From positions 124,001 through 188,000 of the forward strand of contig JAFAEM010000010.1 of the NCBI GenBank assembly GCA_023424015.1: a stretch of DNA of 64,000 nt, written 5' to 3'. The first letter of the stretch is position 1. Every line of letters begins with the position of its first letter. The DNA comes from Bacteroidota bacterium. GTDB lineage: Bacteria; Bacteroidota; Bacteroidia; Chitinophagales; Chitinophagaceae. The notes under the pieces are model-generated. The model had not been told where the DNA came from and searched no databases. It worked only from the letters and a program-made list of their open reading frames with translations. Positions 27,037 through 36,037 of this stretch are shown here, piece by piece. Made by a program: the position numbers and the translations under genes.

Positions 27037-27477
27037 CTATTTTACAGCGATATGTTTCGCTGAAGTCTTTTTCAGGTTTTCATTGCAGGGTAGGTTGATT
27101 TTCAACACGCCATCTTCATATTTAGCGTCAATCTTTTCCATGTTGACTTCGTCGGGCAGGGTAAAACTGCGGCTGAAAGAAGAATAGCTGTACTCTTTGC
27201 GGGTAAACTTCTCGTCTTTTTCTTCTTTGCTTTCACTGGCTTCGCTGCTGATTGTGAGCAGGTTCCCGTCGATATCAATCTTGAAATCAGATTTTTTCTT
27301 ACCAGGTGCTGCCAGTGACAAAATATATCCGTCTTTATTTTCGACAATGTTGACGGCGGGTACATTCATTACCCGGCCAAAAGACGAATTATCCAACCAT
27401 TCATTCCATGGTTTAAAAAAATCACTGAACAGTGAAGGCATCTTCTCAGACAACCTGGTTAGTTCCTGGGCTCCCAT
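27037..27477 (-). CDS. Small heat-shock protein, Hsp20/alpha-crystallin
   Basis: 146 residues from ATG 27477. A clear Shine-Dalgarno GGAGG four bases ahead of this ATG fixes the start, against a longer frame to 27519. The alpha-crystallin domain spans about 40-135 (VPAVNIVENKDGYILSLAAP, GNLLTISSEAS, EYSYSSFSRSFTLPDEVN, DGVLKINLP). It is an ATP-independent holdase for unfolded proteins. It has its own terminator and faces the ppsA operon. Confidence 0.95.
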   Translation of the reverse strand: MGAQELTRLSEKMPSLFSDFFKPWNEWLDNSSFGRVMNVPAVNIVENKDGYILSLAAPGKKKSDFKIDIDGNLLTISSEASESKEEKDEKFTRKEYSYSSFSRSFTLPDEVNMEKIDAKYEDGVLKINLPCNENLKKTSAKHIAVK

Positions 27478-27481
27478 AAGA

Positions 27482-27489
27482 CCTCCTTT
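27482..27489 (-). promoter_or_regulatory. Strong ribosome-binding site of hsp20
   Basis: AAAGGAGG stands on the minus strand with four bases between it and the ATG at 27477. Such a full anti-Shine-Dalgarno match is rare in this window and decides the start codon. Confidence 0.8.
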
Positions 27490-27687
27490 TTTTAGGTTTA
27501 AAAAAATTGTTTGTTTCATTTCAAATCTACGATGTGAAAACTGCTGTTCCCGAGGATTTGCGTCAACTATCCGTATGAGATTTGTCAGGGGATCAAAGCA
27601 TTTCTTAAGAACGTACCTTTACAGGTACAATGCACCAAAAACTTAACGTAATACGAGTTTTATGGATATTATTTAAAAACAGAGGTT

Positions 27688-27936
27688 ATGGAAAGCAGGA
27701 TGACACTTCGGAAGAATCAAACATTTGCAGACATGCTTTCTCTTCACAAAGAACAAGGAGACAAAGTTGCGCTGCTTATTGACAACAACGGTCTCACCAG
27801 GGCGGAAGGGAAAATAAAGACAATGCGAACCGATGTTGCACACCCGTTTATCGAACTTGACAATGAGCAGCACGTTGAGCTCAATACCATTGTAGCGGTG
27901 AATGGGATATTCGCCGATTCTTATTCTGAATGTTGA
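27688..27936 (+). CDS. Small unknown soluble protein
   Basis: 82 residues, MESRMTLRKNQTFADMLSLH to a C-terminal DSYSEC. An ATG four codons in is an alternative start. The body alternates strands (KVALLIDNNGLTRAEGKIKT, PFIELDNEQHVELNTIVAVN), which suggests a small beta-barrel or SH3-like fold. I know no function. Its place between Hsp20 and a secreted hydrolase in the stress region, and the AGAGG ahead of the ATG, support it as a real gene. Confidence 0.65.
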   Translation: MESRMTLRKNQTFADMLSLHKEQGDKVALLIDNNGLTRAEGKIKTMRTDVAHPFIELDNEQHVELNTIVAVNGIFADSYSEC

Positions 27937-28187
27937 GGGAAATGAGAAATTGATCTAACGTTAGGTGTGTTACTGCGCGTCCGTCAAAGATAATTAATGT
28001 AATTCCGCGATTCCCAGTTACAGTCAAGCAGACTTACTCCCCTTTTTATTATTTAAAAAAACAAAAGGCTTGTTATTTAAATACCCTGTCGCAATCAACC
28101 CCTGAACTTGTCGCTTTCTCACCGGTAAAATCCCGAAATGTTGCTAATCTTTGTTGGATATTCAGCTTTAAATCAAAATCGGAGCAT

Positions 28188-29060
28188 ATGAAAAATATTT
28201 TAAAGCCGGAGCATCTTATAAAACTACTCCTCATCGCCATCATCGTGTCTTCAACTTCTTTTTCAAATGCGCAACAAATCAAACCTGCCCGCACCGGCTA
28301 TGCACCGGTTAATGGGATCAGGGTCTACTATGAAGTGTACGGTGAGGGAAAGCCCCTGATTTTACTCCATGGTGCTTTCTGTACCCTCGAGATGACCTGG
28401 GGCGAATTAATACCTAAACTGGCAAAATCAAGAAAAGTGATTGCCCTGGAGCTGCAGGGCCATGGGCATACAGCTTACTCAGAGAGAAAGTTATCCCGGG
28501 AAATACTGGCCAGCGACGTAGAGAAAGTAATGGACCACCTGGCAATTGATAGCGCGGATGTGGCCGGATATAGTTTTGGCGGCCAGGTTGCTTACCAGTT
28601 TGCCATACAAAGTCCAAAGAGACTGCGAAAACTGGTCATCATTTCCTCGGTCTATAAAACTGAGGGCTGGGTGCCTGAAGTTAACGAGGTGTTCAAAAAC
28701 ATGAAACCTGAACTGTTTACAAACTCGCCCATGCACACTGCTTACAATGAAGTAGCACCGGATAAAACCAAATGGACGAAATTTCTTGAACAGATGCTCG
28801 AACTGACAGTTGTGCCCTTTAATATGGGAGACGAGAATATTGCCAAACTTACTTCACCAGTCTTAATCATTTCCGGCGACAATGATGGCATGGATAAAAT
28901 TGAACTCGCAAAAACTTACATCCTGCTGGGAGGAGGTGTTGCAGCAGGCCTGCAACCGGTACCGGCTTCCCGACTGGCAATTGTACCAAACCAGGATCAT
29001 GTTGGCCTGATGAATCAGACAGCTGTGTTATTCGACTACATAGATAGTTTTTTGCAATGA
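28188..29060 (+). CDS. Secreted alpha/beta-hydrolase
   Basis: 290 residues with a signal peptide ending SFSNAQQ. It is an alpha/beta-hydrolase of the fold-6 kind: oxyanion LLHGAFCT at 59-66, nucleophile GYSFGG with Ser129, acid in SGDNDGMD and catalytic His in PNQDHVGL. A short lid is present between. Substrates could be esters, lactones or haloperoxidase-like; the sequence does not say. It has a terminator 29 bp after its stop codon, so it is a single-gene unit. Confidence 0.9.
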   Translation: MKNILKPEHLIKLLLIAIIVSSTSFSNAQQIKPARTGYAPVNGIRVYYEVYGEGKPLILLHGAFCTLEMTWGELIPKLAKSRKVIALELQGHGHTAYSERKLSREILASDVEKVMDHLAIDSADVAGYSFGGQVAYQFAIQSPKRLRKLVIISSVYKTEGWVPEVNEVFKNMKPELFTNSPMHTAYNEVAPDKTKWTKFLEQMLELTVVPFNMGDENIAKLTSPVLIISGDNDGMDKIELAKTYILLGGGVAAGLQPVPASRLAIVPNQDHVGLMNQTAVLFDYIDSFLQ

Positions 29061-29088
29061 ACTAAACCTGGAAATTGCTTTGAAGATT

Positions 29089-29135
29089 GAGCGGGGGAAG
29101 AGGATTAAAAACCTTTTCATCTCCGCTCTTTTTTT
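29089..29135 (+). terminator. Terminator of the hydrolase gene
   Basis: GAGCGG pairs with CCGCTC, and the inner AGAGG/CCTTTT segment pairs further, giving a long imperfect stem followed by seven T on the plus strand. Confidence 0.8.
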
Positions 29136-29220
29136 ATATAGCGACTCTCAGTTTATAACTCACCCCTTAATCGAGTGTGAATACTCAAGCCACACTAAAT
29201 AAGAGCTACTGACATAAATC

Positions 29221-29255
29221 AGCCCCCGATGCTGTACAAGTCAGTATCGGGTGCT
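29221..29255. other. Strong hairpin upstream of the beta-barrel gene
   Basis: AGCCCCCGATGCTG and CAGTATCGGGTGCT pair at 13 of 14 positions (one by G-T) around a seven-base loop. It has no T run. It may be an insulator, a binding site or part of a longer leader; the next gene starts 63 bp downstream with a possible -7 box TAGTTTTG at 29267-29274. Confidence 0.5.
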
Positions 29256-29318
29256 AAACCACAGAATAGTTTTGCAACACCAACACTTTTAAACCATTAG
29301 CCATTAAAACTAACTATC

Positions 29319-29909
29319 ATGAAAAAGAATAGAAGCCTTTTCGCAGCTGTTATTGGTTTAATCCTTATCCTGTCATCACAAAACGCGGATGCCCAAAAAA
29401 AATGGAGTTTTGAACTAAAACCCGGTGTCAGTTTTCCCACCAAAGATCTTCATGACGCAAAGCTTAAAACCGGTTTTGGTTTTGAGGGAGTACTTGCATA
29501 CAGGTTTATGCCGCACCTGGCCGCCTATGCCGGATGGAGCTGGAATAAGTTCAATGCTGACAAATCATTTGCCGGAAACGATGTAGATTTTGAAGAAACA
29601 GGCTATAGTTTCGGACTACAGTTTATTCACCCGTTTTCAAATTCGAACATCAGCTATTTGATTAAAGCAGGCGGTATCTACAACCATATTGAAACAGAAA
29701 ACAGTGCCGGAAATATAATTAATGATACAGGCCATGGCCTTGGCTGGCAGGCAGGCGCTGGTGTTTCAATCCCATTGGGTAACAGATGGAACCTGATCCC
29801 CGAGATTCGGTATCGTTCATTATCAAGGGATATAAAAATCGGGAACGAAAAAATTCCTGTTAACTTAAATTATGTATCCGCTGGTTTAGGCATTTCCTAT
29901 TCTTTTTAA
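29319..29909 (+). CDS. Outer-membrane beta-barrel protein (porin-like, OmpX/OprF type)
   Basis: 196 residues. Residues 1-25 are a signal peptide ending SQNADAQ. The rest alternates hydrophobic and polar residues in about eight strands (WSFELKPGVSFP, GFGFEGVLAYRFMPHLAAYA, ISYLIKAGGIYNH, YVSAGLGISYSF) and ends in Phe, the usual signal for Bam insertion. It fits the small outer_membrane_beta-barrel (OMP_b-brl) family. The role is unknown; such proteins are often structural. Confidence 0.88.
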   Translation: MKKNRSLFAAVIGLILILSSQNADAQKKWSFELKPGVSFPTKDLHDAKLKTGFGFEGVLAYRFMPHLAAYAGWSWNKFNADKSFAGNDVDFEETGYSFGLQFIHPFSNSNISYLIKAGGIYNHIETENSAGNIINDTGHGLGWQAGAGVSIPLGNRWNLIPEIRYRSLSRDIKIGNEKIPVNLNYVSAGLGISYSF

Positions 29910-29940
29910 AAGATATAAACGGAAGTGAAAAATTCAATCT

Positions 29941-30570
29941 ATGGATAATACAATTAAAAATGTCGGTTACTGGTCAGGCATTGTTGCCTTAACAGCAACA
30001 CTTGCATTTTATATTGTTCAGATGCTGCAGATCTGGGGCACCCTTAGCTTTCCATGGGATGAAATTTTGATCTACGGGTTTTCGCTTTGTATCACGATTC
30101 CCTTTTTGATAGAGATGCTTGCATTGCATCACATAGCTCCACCTACGAAAAAATTTTGGAGTCATGGCGCATTGTTGTGTACGGTTATTTATGTGGTTTT
30201 TGTAACCGCAAATTATGTGGTACAACTGGCGACAGTCATTCCCATGACGATCCAGGGTAATGCTGGCGACATTCAGTTGCTCAGGCAAACCCCACATTCC
30301 CTTTTTTGGGACTTTGATGCGGCGGGATATATTTTTATGGGGCTGGCAACACTTTTTGCTGCACCAGTATTCGCAAAACAGGGATCCCAAAAATGGGTCA
30401 GGTACTCATTACTGGCCCATGCAGCAGTTACTCCATTAATTGCATTTGTTTATTTCTACCCGGATTTTTCAAATAATCTATTGATGCTTGCAACACCCTG
30501 GGCGATTACAGCTCCTGTGTTTATGTTGTTGTTGGCTATAACTTTTAAGAAAAGAGAGGAAATTAAATGA
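29941..30570 (+). CDS. Six-helix membrane protein, unknown
   Basis: 209 residues with about six hydrophobic segments (GIVALTATLAFYIVQML, ILIYGFSLCITIPFLIEML, LLCTVIYVVFVTANYVVQLA, FMGLATLFAAPVF, LLAHAAVTPLIAFVYFY, TPWAITAPVFMLLLAITF) and a basic C-terminus. It has no recognised catalytic motif. It follows the beta-barrel gene by 31 bp in the same direction and may be co-transcribed. Confidence 0.82.
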   Translation: MDNTIKNVGYWSGIVALTATLAFYIVQMLQIWGTLSFPWDEILIYGFSLCITIPFLIEMLALHHIAPPTKKFWSHGALLCTVIYVVFVTANYVVQLATVIPMTIQGNAGDIQLLRQTPHSLFWDFDAAGYIFMGLATLFAAPVFAKQGSQKWVRYSLLAHAAVTPLIAFVYFYPDFSNNLLMLATPWAITAPVFMLLLAITFKKREEIK

Positions 30571-30616
30571 AAAGCACCCGTAGAGGTTTAGCGAAAACAG
30601 TAAATATCGGACATGC

Positions 30617-30648
30617 AAAAGCCCACCCTAGCTTCAGCAAAGGTGGGC
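30617..30648 (-). terminator. Terminator behind tRNA-Ser
   Basis: On the minus strand GCCCACC and GGTGGGC pair around a loop, followed by four T, just four bases past the tRNA 3' end. It also faces the plus-strand membrane-protein gene from below. Confidence 0.75.
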
Positions 30649-30652
30649 ATTG

Positions 30653-30737
30653 CGGAGAGAGAGGGATTCGAACCCCCGGACCTGTGACAGTCAACGGTTT
30701 TCAAGACCGCCGCATTCGACCGCTCTGCCATCTCTCC
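30653..30737 (-). tRNA. tRNA-Ser (anticodon UGA)
   Basis: On the minus strand GGAGAGA opens and TCTCTCC closes a seven-pair acceptor stem with discriminator G. The anticodon loop reads CTTGAAA with anticodon TGA, the T arm is GGTTCGAATCC-like, and a long variable arm is present as in class II serine tRNAs. CCA is not encoded. Confidence 0.95.
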
Positions 30738-30828
30738 GGCGCAAAAGTAAGGGCGTGAATGAAAACCACAAAATGATTTTGTGTATTAATCTGAATTATA
30801 ATAAGTATTGAAGATTGGGAAGAATTGG

Positions 30829-30950
30829 GCCACGGATTACACGGATTACACAGATTTTATTCTGCCTGGCAACTGAGGGAAGATAAAGCTGTTGTAAATT
30901 CTTTTAGGGGAAAAGATTGGGCCACGGATTACACGGACTACACAGATTTT
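30829..30950 (+). repeat. Two copies of the GGATTACAC repeat
   Basis: Two units of about 30 bp, at 30829-30857 and 30921-30950, read TTGGGCCACGGATTACACGG and continue to CACAGATTTT. They belong to the family that fills 61151-61686. The second copy overlaps the end of the lacI-type gene and supplies its last codons and stop. Confidence 0.85.
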
Positions 30951-31987
30951 CGCCGGGGCTTCTCCGGCTGTTCGGCATGCTCCATCACCTTTGTTTGCAT
31001 CACCACATTACGGCTCTCTCCCACCCCGATCACTTCCTTTTTATTGATCAGGTCGATCAGGATGCTGGTGGCTTTTTCGGCCTGCTCATATGGGAATTGC
31101 TCTATTGAAACCAGGGGTGGCTCGTCGAGGTAACTGGTCATCGGCAGGTTGGCAAAACTGGCAAAGAAAATATCCTTGTTGATCTTCAGCCCCTGCCCCC
31201 GTGAGTACTTGATAGCGTCGAGTGCCACATAATCATTAAAGGCAATCACCGCTACAGGCCGCTTTTTTAGATCAAGCAGTCGCTGCATGGCTTCAAATGT
31301 AGATTCCTTGCTGAGATCGGTTTTGACAATATATGCCGCGTCGGACTGGATCTTGTTCTTTTGCAAACCTTCCTGGTAACCACTTAGTCTTTCACCCGAG
31401 GGCAACATAGTATCAGGGCCATTGATAAAACCGATCTGGCGGTAACCCCGGCTCACCAGCCAGTCGACCAACTGCATCGAACTGTTTTTTAGGTCGCAGG
31501 AAACTGTGAATGCCCCTGCCAGATCCGGCACACGGTCGAAAAAAACGACCGGTATGGAATATTTTTCCAACTGACTGAAATGATCGTATGAAACTGTATT
31601 TTTTGAAAGCGACACGATCAGTCCATCCACACGGTGGCGACGCATGGTGTCGACAATCTTTTTCTCGCGCTCGATATCATCGTGCGACTGCCCGATCAAC
31701 ACGGTATAGTTATTTTCCGTAGCAATATTTTCAATACCATTGATAGCGGTAGAGAAAAACTCTTCACCGAGATTGGGAAGTATCACACCAATTGTGGATG
31801 TCTTTCCCTGCTTAAAAGATATAGCTGCCTGGTTGGGCTCGTAGTTGAGCTCCGCCGCAAGCTTTTGTACCTGCATCTTGGTACGAAGTCCAATACTGGG
31901 ATGATCATGCAATGCCCGCGATACCGTAGATACCGAAACATTCAGTCGGCGGGCGATCTCTTTTATCGTAGCGGGCTTTTGGGTCAT
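30938..31987 (-). CDS. LacI-family transcriptional regulator
   Basis: 349 residues from ATG 31987; a TTG at 32017 would add ten. The helix-turn-helix is TIKEIARRLNVSVSTVSRAL (residues about 8-27), followed by hinge and a periplasmic-binding-like sensor domain (IGVILPNLGEEFFSTAINGI, IPVVFFDRVPD, RQIGFINGPD). It should sense a sugar or related molecule. No transport or sugar gene lies next to it, so the target is unknown. Its last residues RKSV and stop lie inside a repeat unit. A weak inverted repeat AACAC-N6-GTGTT at about 32017-32033 could be its own operator. Confidence 0.93.
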   Translation of the reverse strand: MTQKPATIKEIARRLNVSVSTVSRALHDHPSIGLRTKMQVQKLAAELNYEPNQAAISFKQGKTSTIGVILPNLGEEFFSTAINGIENIATENNYTVLIGQSHDDIEREKKIVDTMRRHRVDGLIVSLSKNTVSYDHFSQLEKYSIPVVFFDRVPDLAGAFTVSCDLKNSSMQLVDWLVSRGYRQIGFINGPDTMLPSGERLSGYQEGLQKNKIQSDAAYIVKTDLSKESTFEAMQRLLDLKKRPVAVIAFNDYVALDAIKYSRGQGLKINKDIFFASFANLPMTSYLDEPPLVSIEQFPYEQAEKATSILIDLINKKEVIGVGESRNVVMQTKVMEHAEQPEKPRRKSV

Positions 31988-32062
31988 GTCGATGTATGGG
32001 TCAAAGTTAATACGCAAAACACAGCTGCGTGTTAAAACGAAGAAAAATCAGTTGCGCCGCTT

Positions 32063-32818
32063 TCATGCCGACACATTCTCCCTGGCGTGCATGAATTTCT
32101 TGCTTTGTTCGATGGCATCCATAAGCTGCTCAAGGATGAGGTCCGAACTGGCGTCGTAATTGATCTCCAGGGGTGGTTTGAAACGCACGGTAAGCAGGGT
32201 ATTCTTCTTGCGCAGTTTTAAACCGGTCTTATTAAAAGCCCGCCAGAAACCATTTATCACTACTGGAATTACGATCGGCCTGCTTTGCCTGATGATCAGT
32301 ACGGTGCCCTTTCTGCCAGGCGCAAATGCCTTGGTGGTACCCTGGGGGAACGTGATCACCCAATTCTTCTCAAGCGCCCGGGTGATCTTACGGGTATCAG
32401 AGGGATCAAGTCCTTTGCGGGTTTCTTTCGACTCGGCATTCCAGGTTCGCTTAACTGTCAACGCCCCAGCCAGGGTAAACAGTTTGCTGATCCAGCTTCC
32501 GTTCATGGTAGCTTCGGCAGCTACATAATTTACACGGGTAAATGGATTCAATAAATAATATGGAATACCCAGCTTATCATTTTTACCCCATTTCACGGCG
32601 CAGAAAATATGAAGAAATGTAATGACGTCGGCGAAATATGTCTGGTGGTTGCTGACAAATAAAACATTTTCACGAGGAAGATCTTTTAAGTGCTCGGTAC
32701 CTGAAATTTTCAGTTTGTTGATCATTGCGATACCGGGATAGGAAAAAAGGCCAACAATAGCATACACGATCTTACGGACCAGTTGAAAATTTTTTAATCG
32801 CTCTCTTATCGAACTCAT
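32063..32818 (-). CDS. Lysophospholipid acyltransferase, PlsC family
   Basis: 251 residues. Motif I is SNHQTYFADV and motif III FPQGTTKAFAPG, where many relatives have FPEGT. An N-terminal hydrophobic segment (YAIVGLFSYPGIAMI) anchors it at the inner membrane. Members move an acyl chain from acyl-carrier protein or CoA to lysophospholipid, often at position 2 of glycerol-3-phosphate. Adjacent to rpsA (110 bp) on the same strand. Confidence 0.88.
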   Translation of the reverse strand: MSSIRERLKNFQLVRKIVYAIVGLFSYPGIAMINKLKISGTEHLKDLPRENVLFVSNHQTYFADVITFLHIFCAVKWGKNDKLGIPYYLLNPFTRVNYVAAEATMNGSWISKLFTLAGALTVKRTWNAESKETRKGLDPSDTRKITRALEKNWVITFPQGTTKAFAPGRKGTVLIIRQSRPIVIPVVINGFWRAFNKTGLKLRKKNTLLTVRFKPPLEINYDASSDLILEQLMDAIEQSKKFMHARENVSA

Positions 32819-32928
32819 AGTCAGTTTTTATTCCGGAAACGACACATGAAATTAAACAATGCAAATTAAAAAAGGCTGACCCACTTTCGTCGATCAGCCT
32901 GTATGCAACAAAAAATCAATCGTAAGGA

Positions 32929-34878
32929 TTATTCCGGCTTTGCTTCTTCCGAACCCGCTGCTGCTTCACCACCTTCCATTTTCTTTTTCAGGTCGGCCAG
33001 CACACCCAGGTCGCCCAATGTGGCTTTTTCTACTTTACCCTGGATATTCTTAACAGCTTTCTTGGTTTTGTCGGCTTCTGCTCTTGCTTCTTTTTTCTGC
33101 GCTTCTTTCTCTTCTATTTGACCCTGCTCCCAGATACGGCTGTGAGAAAGCACGATGCGTTTCTCGTTGCGGTCAAATTCGATCACGAGGAACTGGGCTG
33201 TTTCATCGGCGCCAATGCTCTTGCCATCCTCTTTGGTAAGGTGACGGTTGGGAGCAAATCCTTCGAGGCCATAAGGCAATTGAACTACCGCGCCTTTGTC
33301 ATCGCGACGGGTAACAGTGCCTTCATGGATCGTTCCGATCGCGAAAGTATCCTGAAGGGCATTCCAGGGATCTTCTTCGAGTTGTTTATGACCAAGCTGC
33401 AGCTTGCGGTTATCTTTATCGATACCCATGATCACCACGTCGATATTGGAGCCCACTTTCGTGTACTCACTGGGGTGATTGAAGCGTTTCAGCCAGCTCA
33501 GGTCACTGATATGGATCATACCACCGATACCAGGAGCAAGTTCTACAAACACACCGTAATTGGTGATGTTCTTAACCAGGCCGGTATGACGGCTGCCTTC
33601 AGCAAATCTTGTTTCAATATCATTCCAGGGATCATCAGAAAGCTGTTTGATAGAAAGACTCATCTTACGGCTTCCCTTATCCAGCGTAACGATTTTTGCT
33701 TCATGCTCGTCGCCCAGCTTGAAGAATTCCTTGGCGTTGATCGGTGTATTAGCCCATGTGATCTCACTTACGTGAACCAGGCCTTCCACACCAGGCATGA
33801 TCTCGAGGAACGCGCCGTAGTCTTCGATATTAACCACTTTACCTTTCACTACATTGCCTTCCACAATTGTTTCAGGCAATACATCCCATGGATGCGGTGT
33901 AAGCTGTTTCAGACCGAGGCTGATACGTTTTTTCTCATCATCGAAATCAAGTACCACCACGTTGATCTTCTGATCCATCTTCAGCACTTCAGCAGGATGC
34001 GAGATACGACCCCATGAAATATCTGTGATATACAAAAGTCCGTCGAGACCACCGAGGTCCATAAATGCACCAAAGTCGGTAATATTTTTCACCGTACCTT
34101 CCAGCACCTGGCCTTTCTCGAGTTTGCTCATGATCTCCGCACGTTGTGCTTCGATATCGCTTTCGATAAGTGCCTTGTGTGATACCACGGCGTTCTTGAT
34201 CGTTTCATTGATCTTAACTACTTTAAATTCCATGGTCTTGCCCACAAACTGATCGTAATCCGTAACAGGTTTTACGTCGATCTGTGAACCAGGCAGGAAG
34301 GTTTCCATACCAAATACGTCCACGATAAGGCCGCCCTTGGTTTTGGAGGTTACCAAACCTGTGATGACTTCACCAGTCTTATGCACTTCCATGATCCTTT
34401 CCCATGCACGGGTAATGCGGGCCTGGCGGCGGCTGAGATTCAGGTGACCGTTGCGGTCTTCCTTGTCTACCACCATTACTTCCACTTCATCGCCCACTTT
34501 GAGGCCGGGCTGATCACGGAATTCATTCAATGAGATCAAACCATCGCTTTTGAAACCAATGTTCAGCACCACATCAGTCTTTGTAAGACCTACCACAGTA
34601 CCTTTAATCAGTTCTCCGTCATTCAGCTGAACAAAAGTGTTGTCATACACTTTGTCATACTTCTCTTTTTCTTCTTTGGTGTAAGAAGTAACGTTACGTT
34701 TGTCAACGCTCCAGTCGAAATCGTCGTGTGCCGTTTCGTGGGGAGCCGGGTGAGCTTGTACAGGTTCATTTGTTGTCGCTGTAGATGCTTCGGCCGTACC
34801 GGTTTCAGCCGGTGTGTCAGCGCCTGCATGCTCCTGTGCATCAGCGTTTAGTTGTTTTTTAATAATGTTTTCAAACAT
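32929..34878 (-). CDS. rpsA: 30S ribosomal protein S1
   Basis: 649 residues with six S1 (OB-fold) repeats. It binds mRNA and helps load it on the 30S subunit. The N-terminal about 55 residues are Ala/Thr/Glu-rich and poorly structured, longer than in enterobacteria. S1 repeats have the pattern G.V.....G..V.l....G..p (GTVKNITDFGAFMDLGGLDG, GKVVNIEDYGAFLEIMPGVE, GLVKNITNYGVFVELAPGIG). The Lys/Glu-rich C-terminus ends in a low-complexity tail. A hairpin and a -7 box lie in its leader. Confidence 0.96.
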   Translation of the reverse strand: MFENIIKKQLNADAQEHAGADTPAETGTAEASTATTNEPVQAHPAPHETAHDDFDWSVDKRNVTSYTKEEKEKYDKVYDNTFVQLNDGELIKGTVVGLTKTDVVLNIGFKSDGLISLNEFRDQPGLKVGDEVEVMVVDKEDRNGHLNLSRRQARITRAWERIMEVHKTGEVITGLVTSKTKGGLIVDVFGMETFLPGSQIDVKPVTDYDQFVGKTMEFKVVKINETIKNAVVSHKALIESDIEAQRAEIMSKLEKGQVLEGTVKNITDFGAFMDLGGLDGLLYITDISWGRISHPAEVLKMDQKINVVVLDFDDEKKRISLGLKQLTPHPWDVLPETIVEGNVVKGKVVNIEDYGAFLEIMPGVEGLVHVSEITWANTPINAKEFFKLGDEHEAKIVTLDKGSRKMSLSIKQLSDDPWNDIETRFAEGSRHTGLVKNITNYGVFVELAPGIGGMIHISDLSWLKRFNHPSEYTKVGSNIDVVIMGIDKDNRKLQLGHKQLEEDPWNALQDTFAIGTIHEGTVTRRDDKGAVVQLPYGLEGFAPNRHLTKEDGKSIGADETAQFLVIEFDRNEKRIVLSHSRIWEQGQIEEKEAQKKEARAEADKTKKAVKNIQGKVEKATLGDLGVLADLKKKMEGGEAAAGSEEAKPE

Positions 34879-34885
34879 GATATAA

Positions 34886-34918
34886 GCCCGACGGTTTTAA
34901 ATCGGGGCAGCAAAGATA
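34886..34918 (-). promoter_or_regulatory. rpsA leader: -7 box and hairpin
   Basis: On the minus strand TATCTTTG (34911-34918) matches TAnnTTTG, but no clear TTTG stands at the expected -33 position. Just downstream GCCCCGA and TCGGGC (34886-34908) pair around a ten-base loop in the leader, eight bases ahead of the start codon. S1 autoregulation through such a structure is possible. Confidence 0.5.
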
Positions 34919-35071
34919 AGCCTTATCTGTGTAAACAGGGAGGCCGGGGCAAGGATTTTTGAAATTATTCAGGTTCCTAAACAATTGGTTTTTCTAGCTT
35001 TATAACGGAAATACCGGGGTGGCTTGCTCCGTCCGCAGATTTTCTATTATATTCATCAAAACTAGCCCAGG

Positions 35072-36037
35072 TTGCTGTATCAAACGCTGAAGATTATTGT
35101 CCGCATAGCCATGTTCATTTTCTGTCGCAGGATCATCGTCAATAACAGGTCACTGCTCAAAATGGAAGGCCCCCTGCTCCTGGCTAGCAACCATCCCAAT
35201 TCTTTTCTCGATGCCATTTTGCTTGATATTTTATTCGACAAGCCGATCTGGTCCCTTGCGCGTGGCGACGCTTTTAAGAACAAATGGGTCGCCCGCATAC
35301 TGCGATCATTAAAGATATTCCCGGTGTACAGGGTGAGTGAAGGGGTTGAAAACCTCAACAGCAATTACCAAACCTTTGAAGACTGCAAGAAAGTATTTCG
35401 TAACAAGGGGATCGTCTTAATTTTCAGTGAGGGTAAATGTGTAAACGAGTGGAAACTCCGCGCTTTAAAAAAAGGAACTGCAAGGCTTGCGATCAGCAAC
35501 TGGGAAGAAGGCATCCCGTTAAAGGTTCTGCCCGTCGGTATCAACTACAGTTCCTTTAAACTTTTTGGAAAAAATGTGTTCATCAATTTCGGCGAGCTTA
35601 TTGAATATGATGATATACCCGCTGAAGCCCCCGACGGTATCCGTCACCAGGCGTTCAATACAAACCTGCAAACACAACTTCAGTCACTGGTGTATGAGAT
35701 CGACAAGACAGATAAAATAAAAAAAGAAAAATTGCTGGAAAAAAAATTGCCTGGATACCTAAGTGCATTGCTGAGCATTCCCGCGATGCTGGGCTGGCTA
35801 AGTCATCTCCCACTCTATGTGCCGGTGCAAAGGATCACGTATAAACAAACTGCCGACAACGATCACTATGATTCCGCCATGGCCGCGATACTATTATTGA
35901 TTTACCCGGTTTACCTTGCAGCGGTTGTCACCATCGTTTACTTTTTCACCGCCACTTACTACAGTTTTTTGCTGCTTTTGTTAATGCCATTTACTGCCTG
36001 GTGTTATGTGCAGGTGAAAAAACAATTAGACGATTAA
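35072..36037 (+). CDS. 1-acyl-glycerol-3-phosphate acyltransferase-like protein
   Basis: 321 residues starting with TTG at 35072 (MLYQTLKIIVRIAMFIF); the first ATG (35111) would cut into the conserved N-terminus, so TTG is preferred. Motif I is ASNHPNSFLDAI and motif III FSEGKCVNEWKL. Two hydrophobic C-terminal stretches (AAILLLIYPVYLAAVVTIVYFF, YSFLLLLLMPFTAWCYV) add a membrane anchor. It probably acylates lysophosphatidic acid or a related lipid. It is divergent from rpsA, and its stop overlaps that of the next gene by four bases. Confidence 0.85.
   Translation: MLYQTLKIIVRIAMFIFCRRIIVNNRSLLKMEGPLLLASNHPNSFLDAILLDILFDKPIWSLARGDAFKNKWVARILRSLKIFPVYRVSEGVENLNSNYQTFEDCKKVFRNKGIVLIFSEGKCVNEWKLRALKKGTARLAISNWEEGIPLKVLPVGINYSSFKLFGKNVFINFGELIEYDDIPAEAPDGIRHQAFNTNLQTQLQSLVYEIDKTDKIKKEKLLEKKLPGYLSALLSIPAMLGWLSHLPLYVPVQRITYKQTADNDHYDSAMAAILLLIYPVYLAAVVTIVYFFTATYYSFLLLLLMPFTAWCYVQVKKQLDD

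Noticed and set aside
27955..27964. CTAACGTTAG palindrome after a small gene
   Set aside because: A 10-bp palindrome of this kind is expected by chance in a window this size and it has no promoter context.
32017..32033. AACAC-N6-GTGTT as a firm LacI operator
   Set aside because: Arms of only five bases and no second copy; kept only as a remark in the gene entry.
33118..34017. 299-residue plus-strand frame
   Set aside because: Exact antisense of rpsA, whose six S1 repeats are clear on the minus strand.
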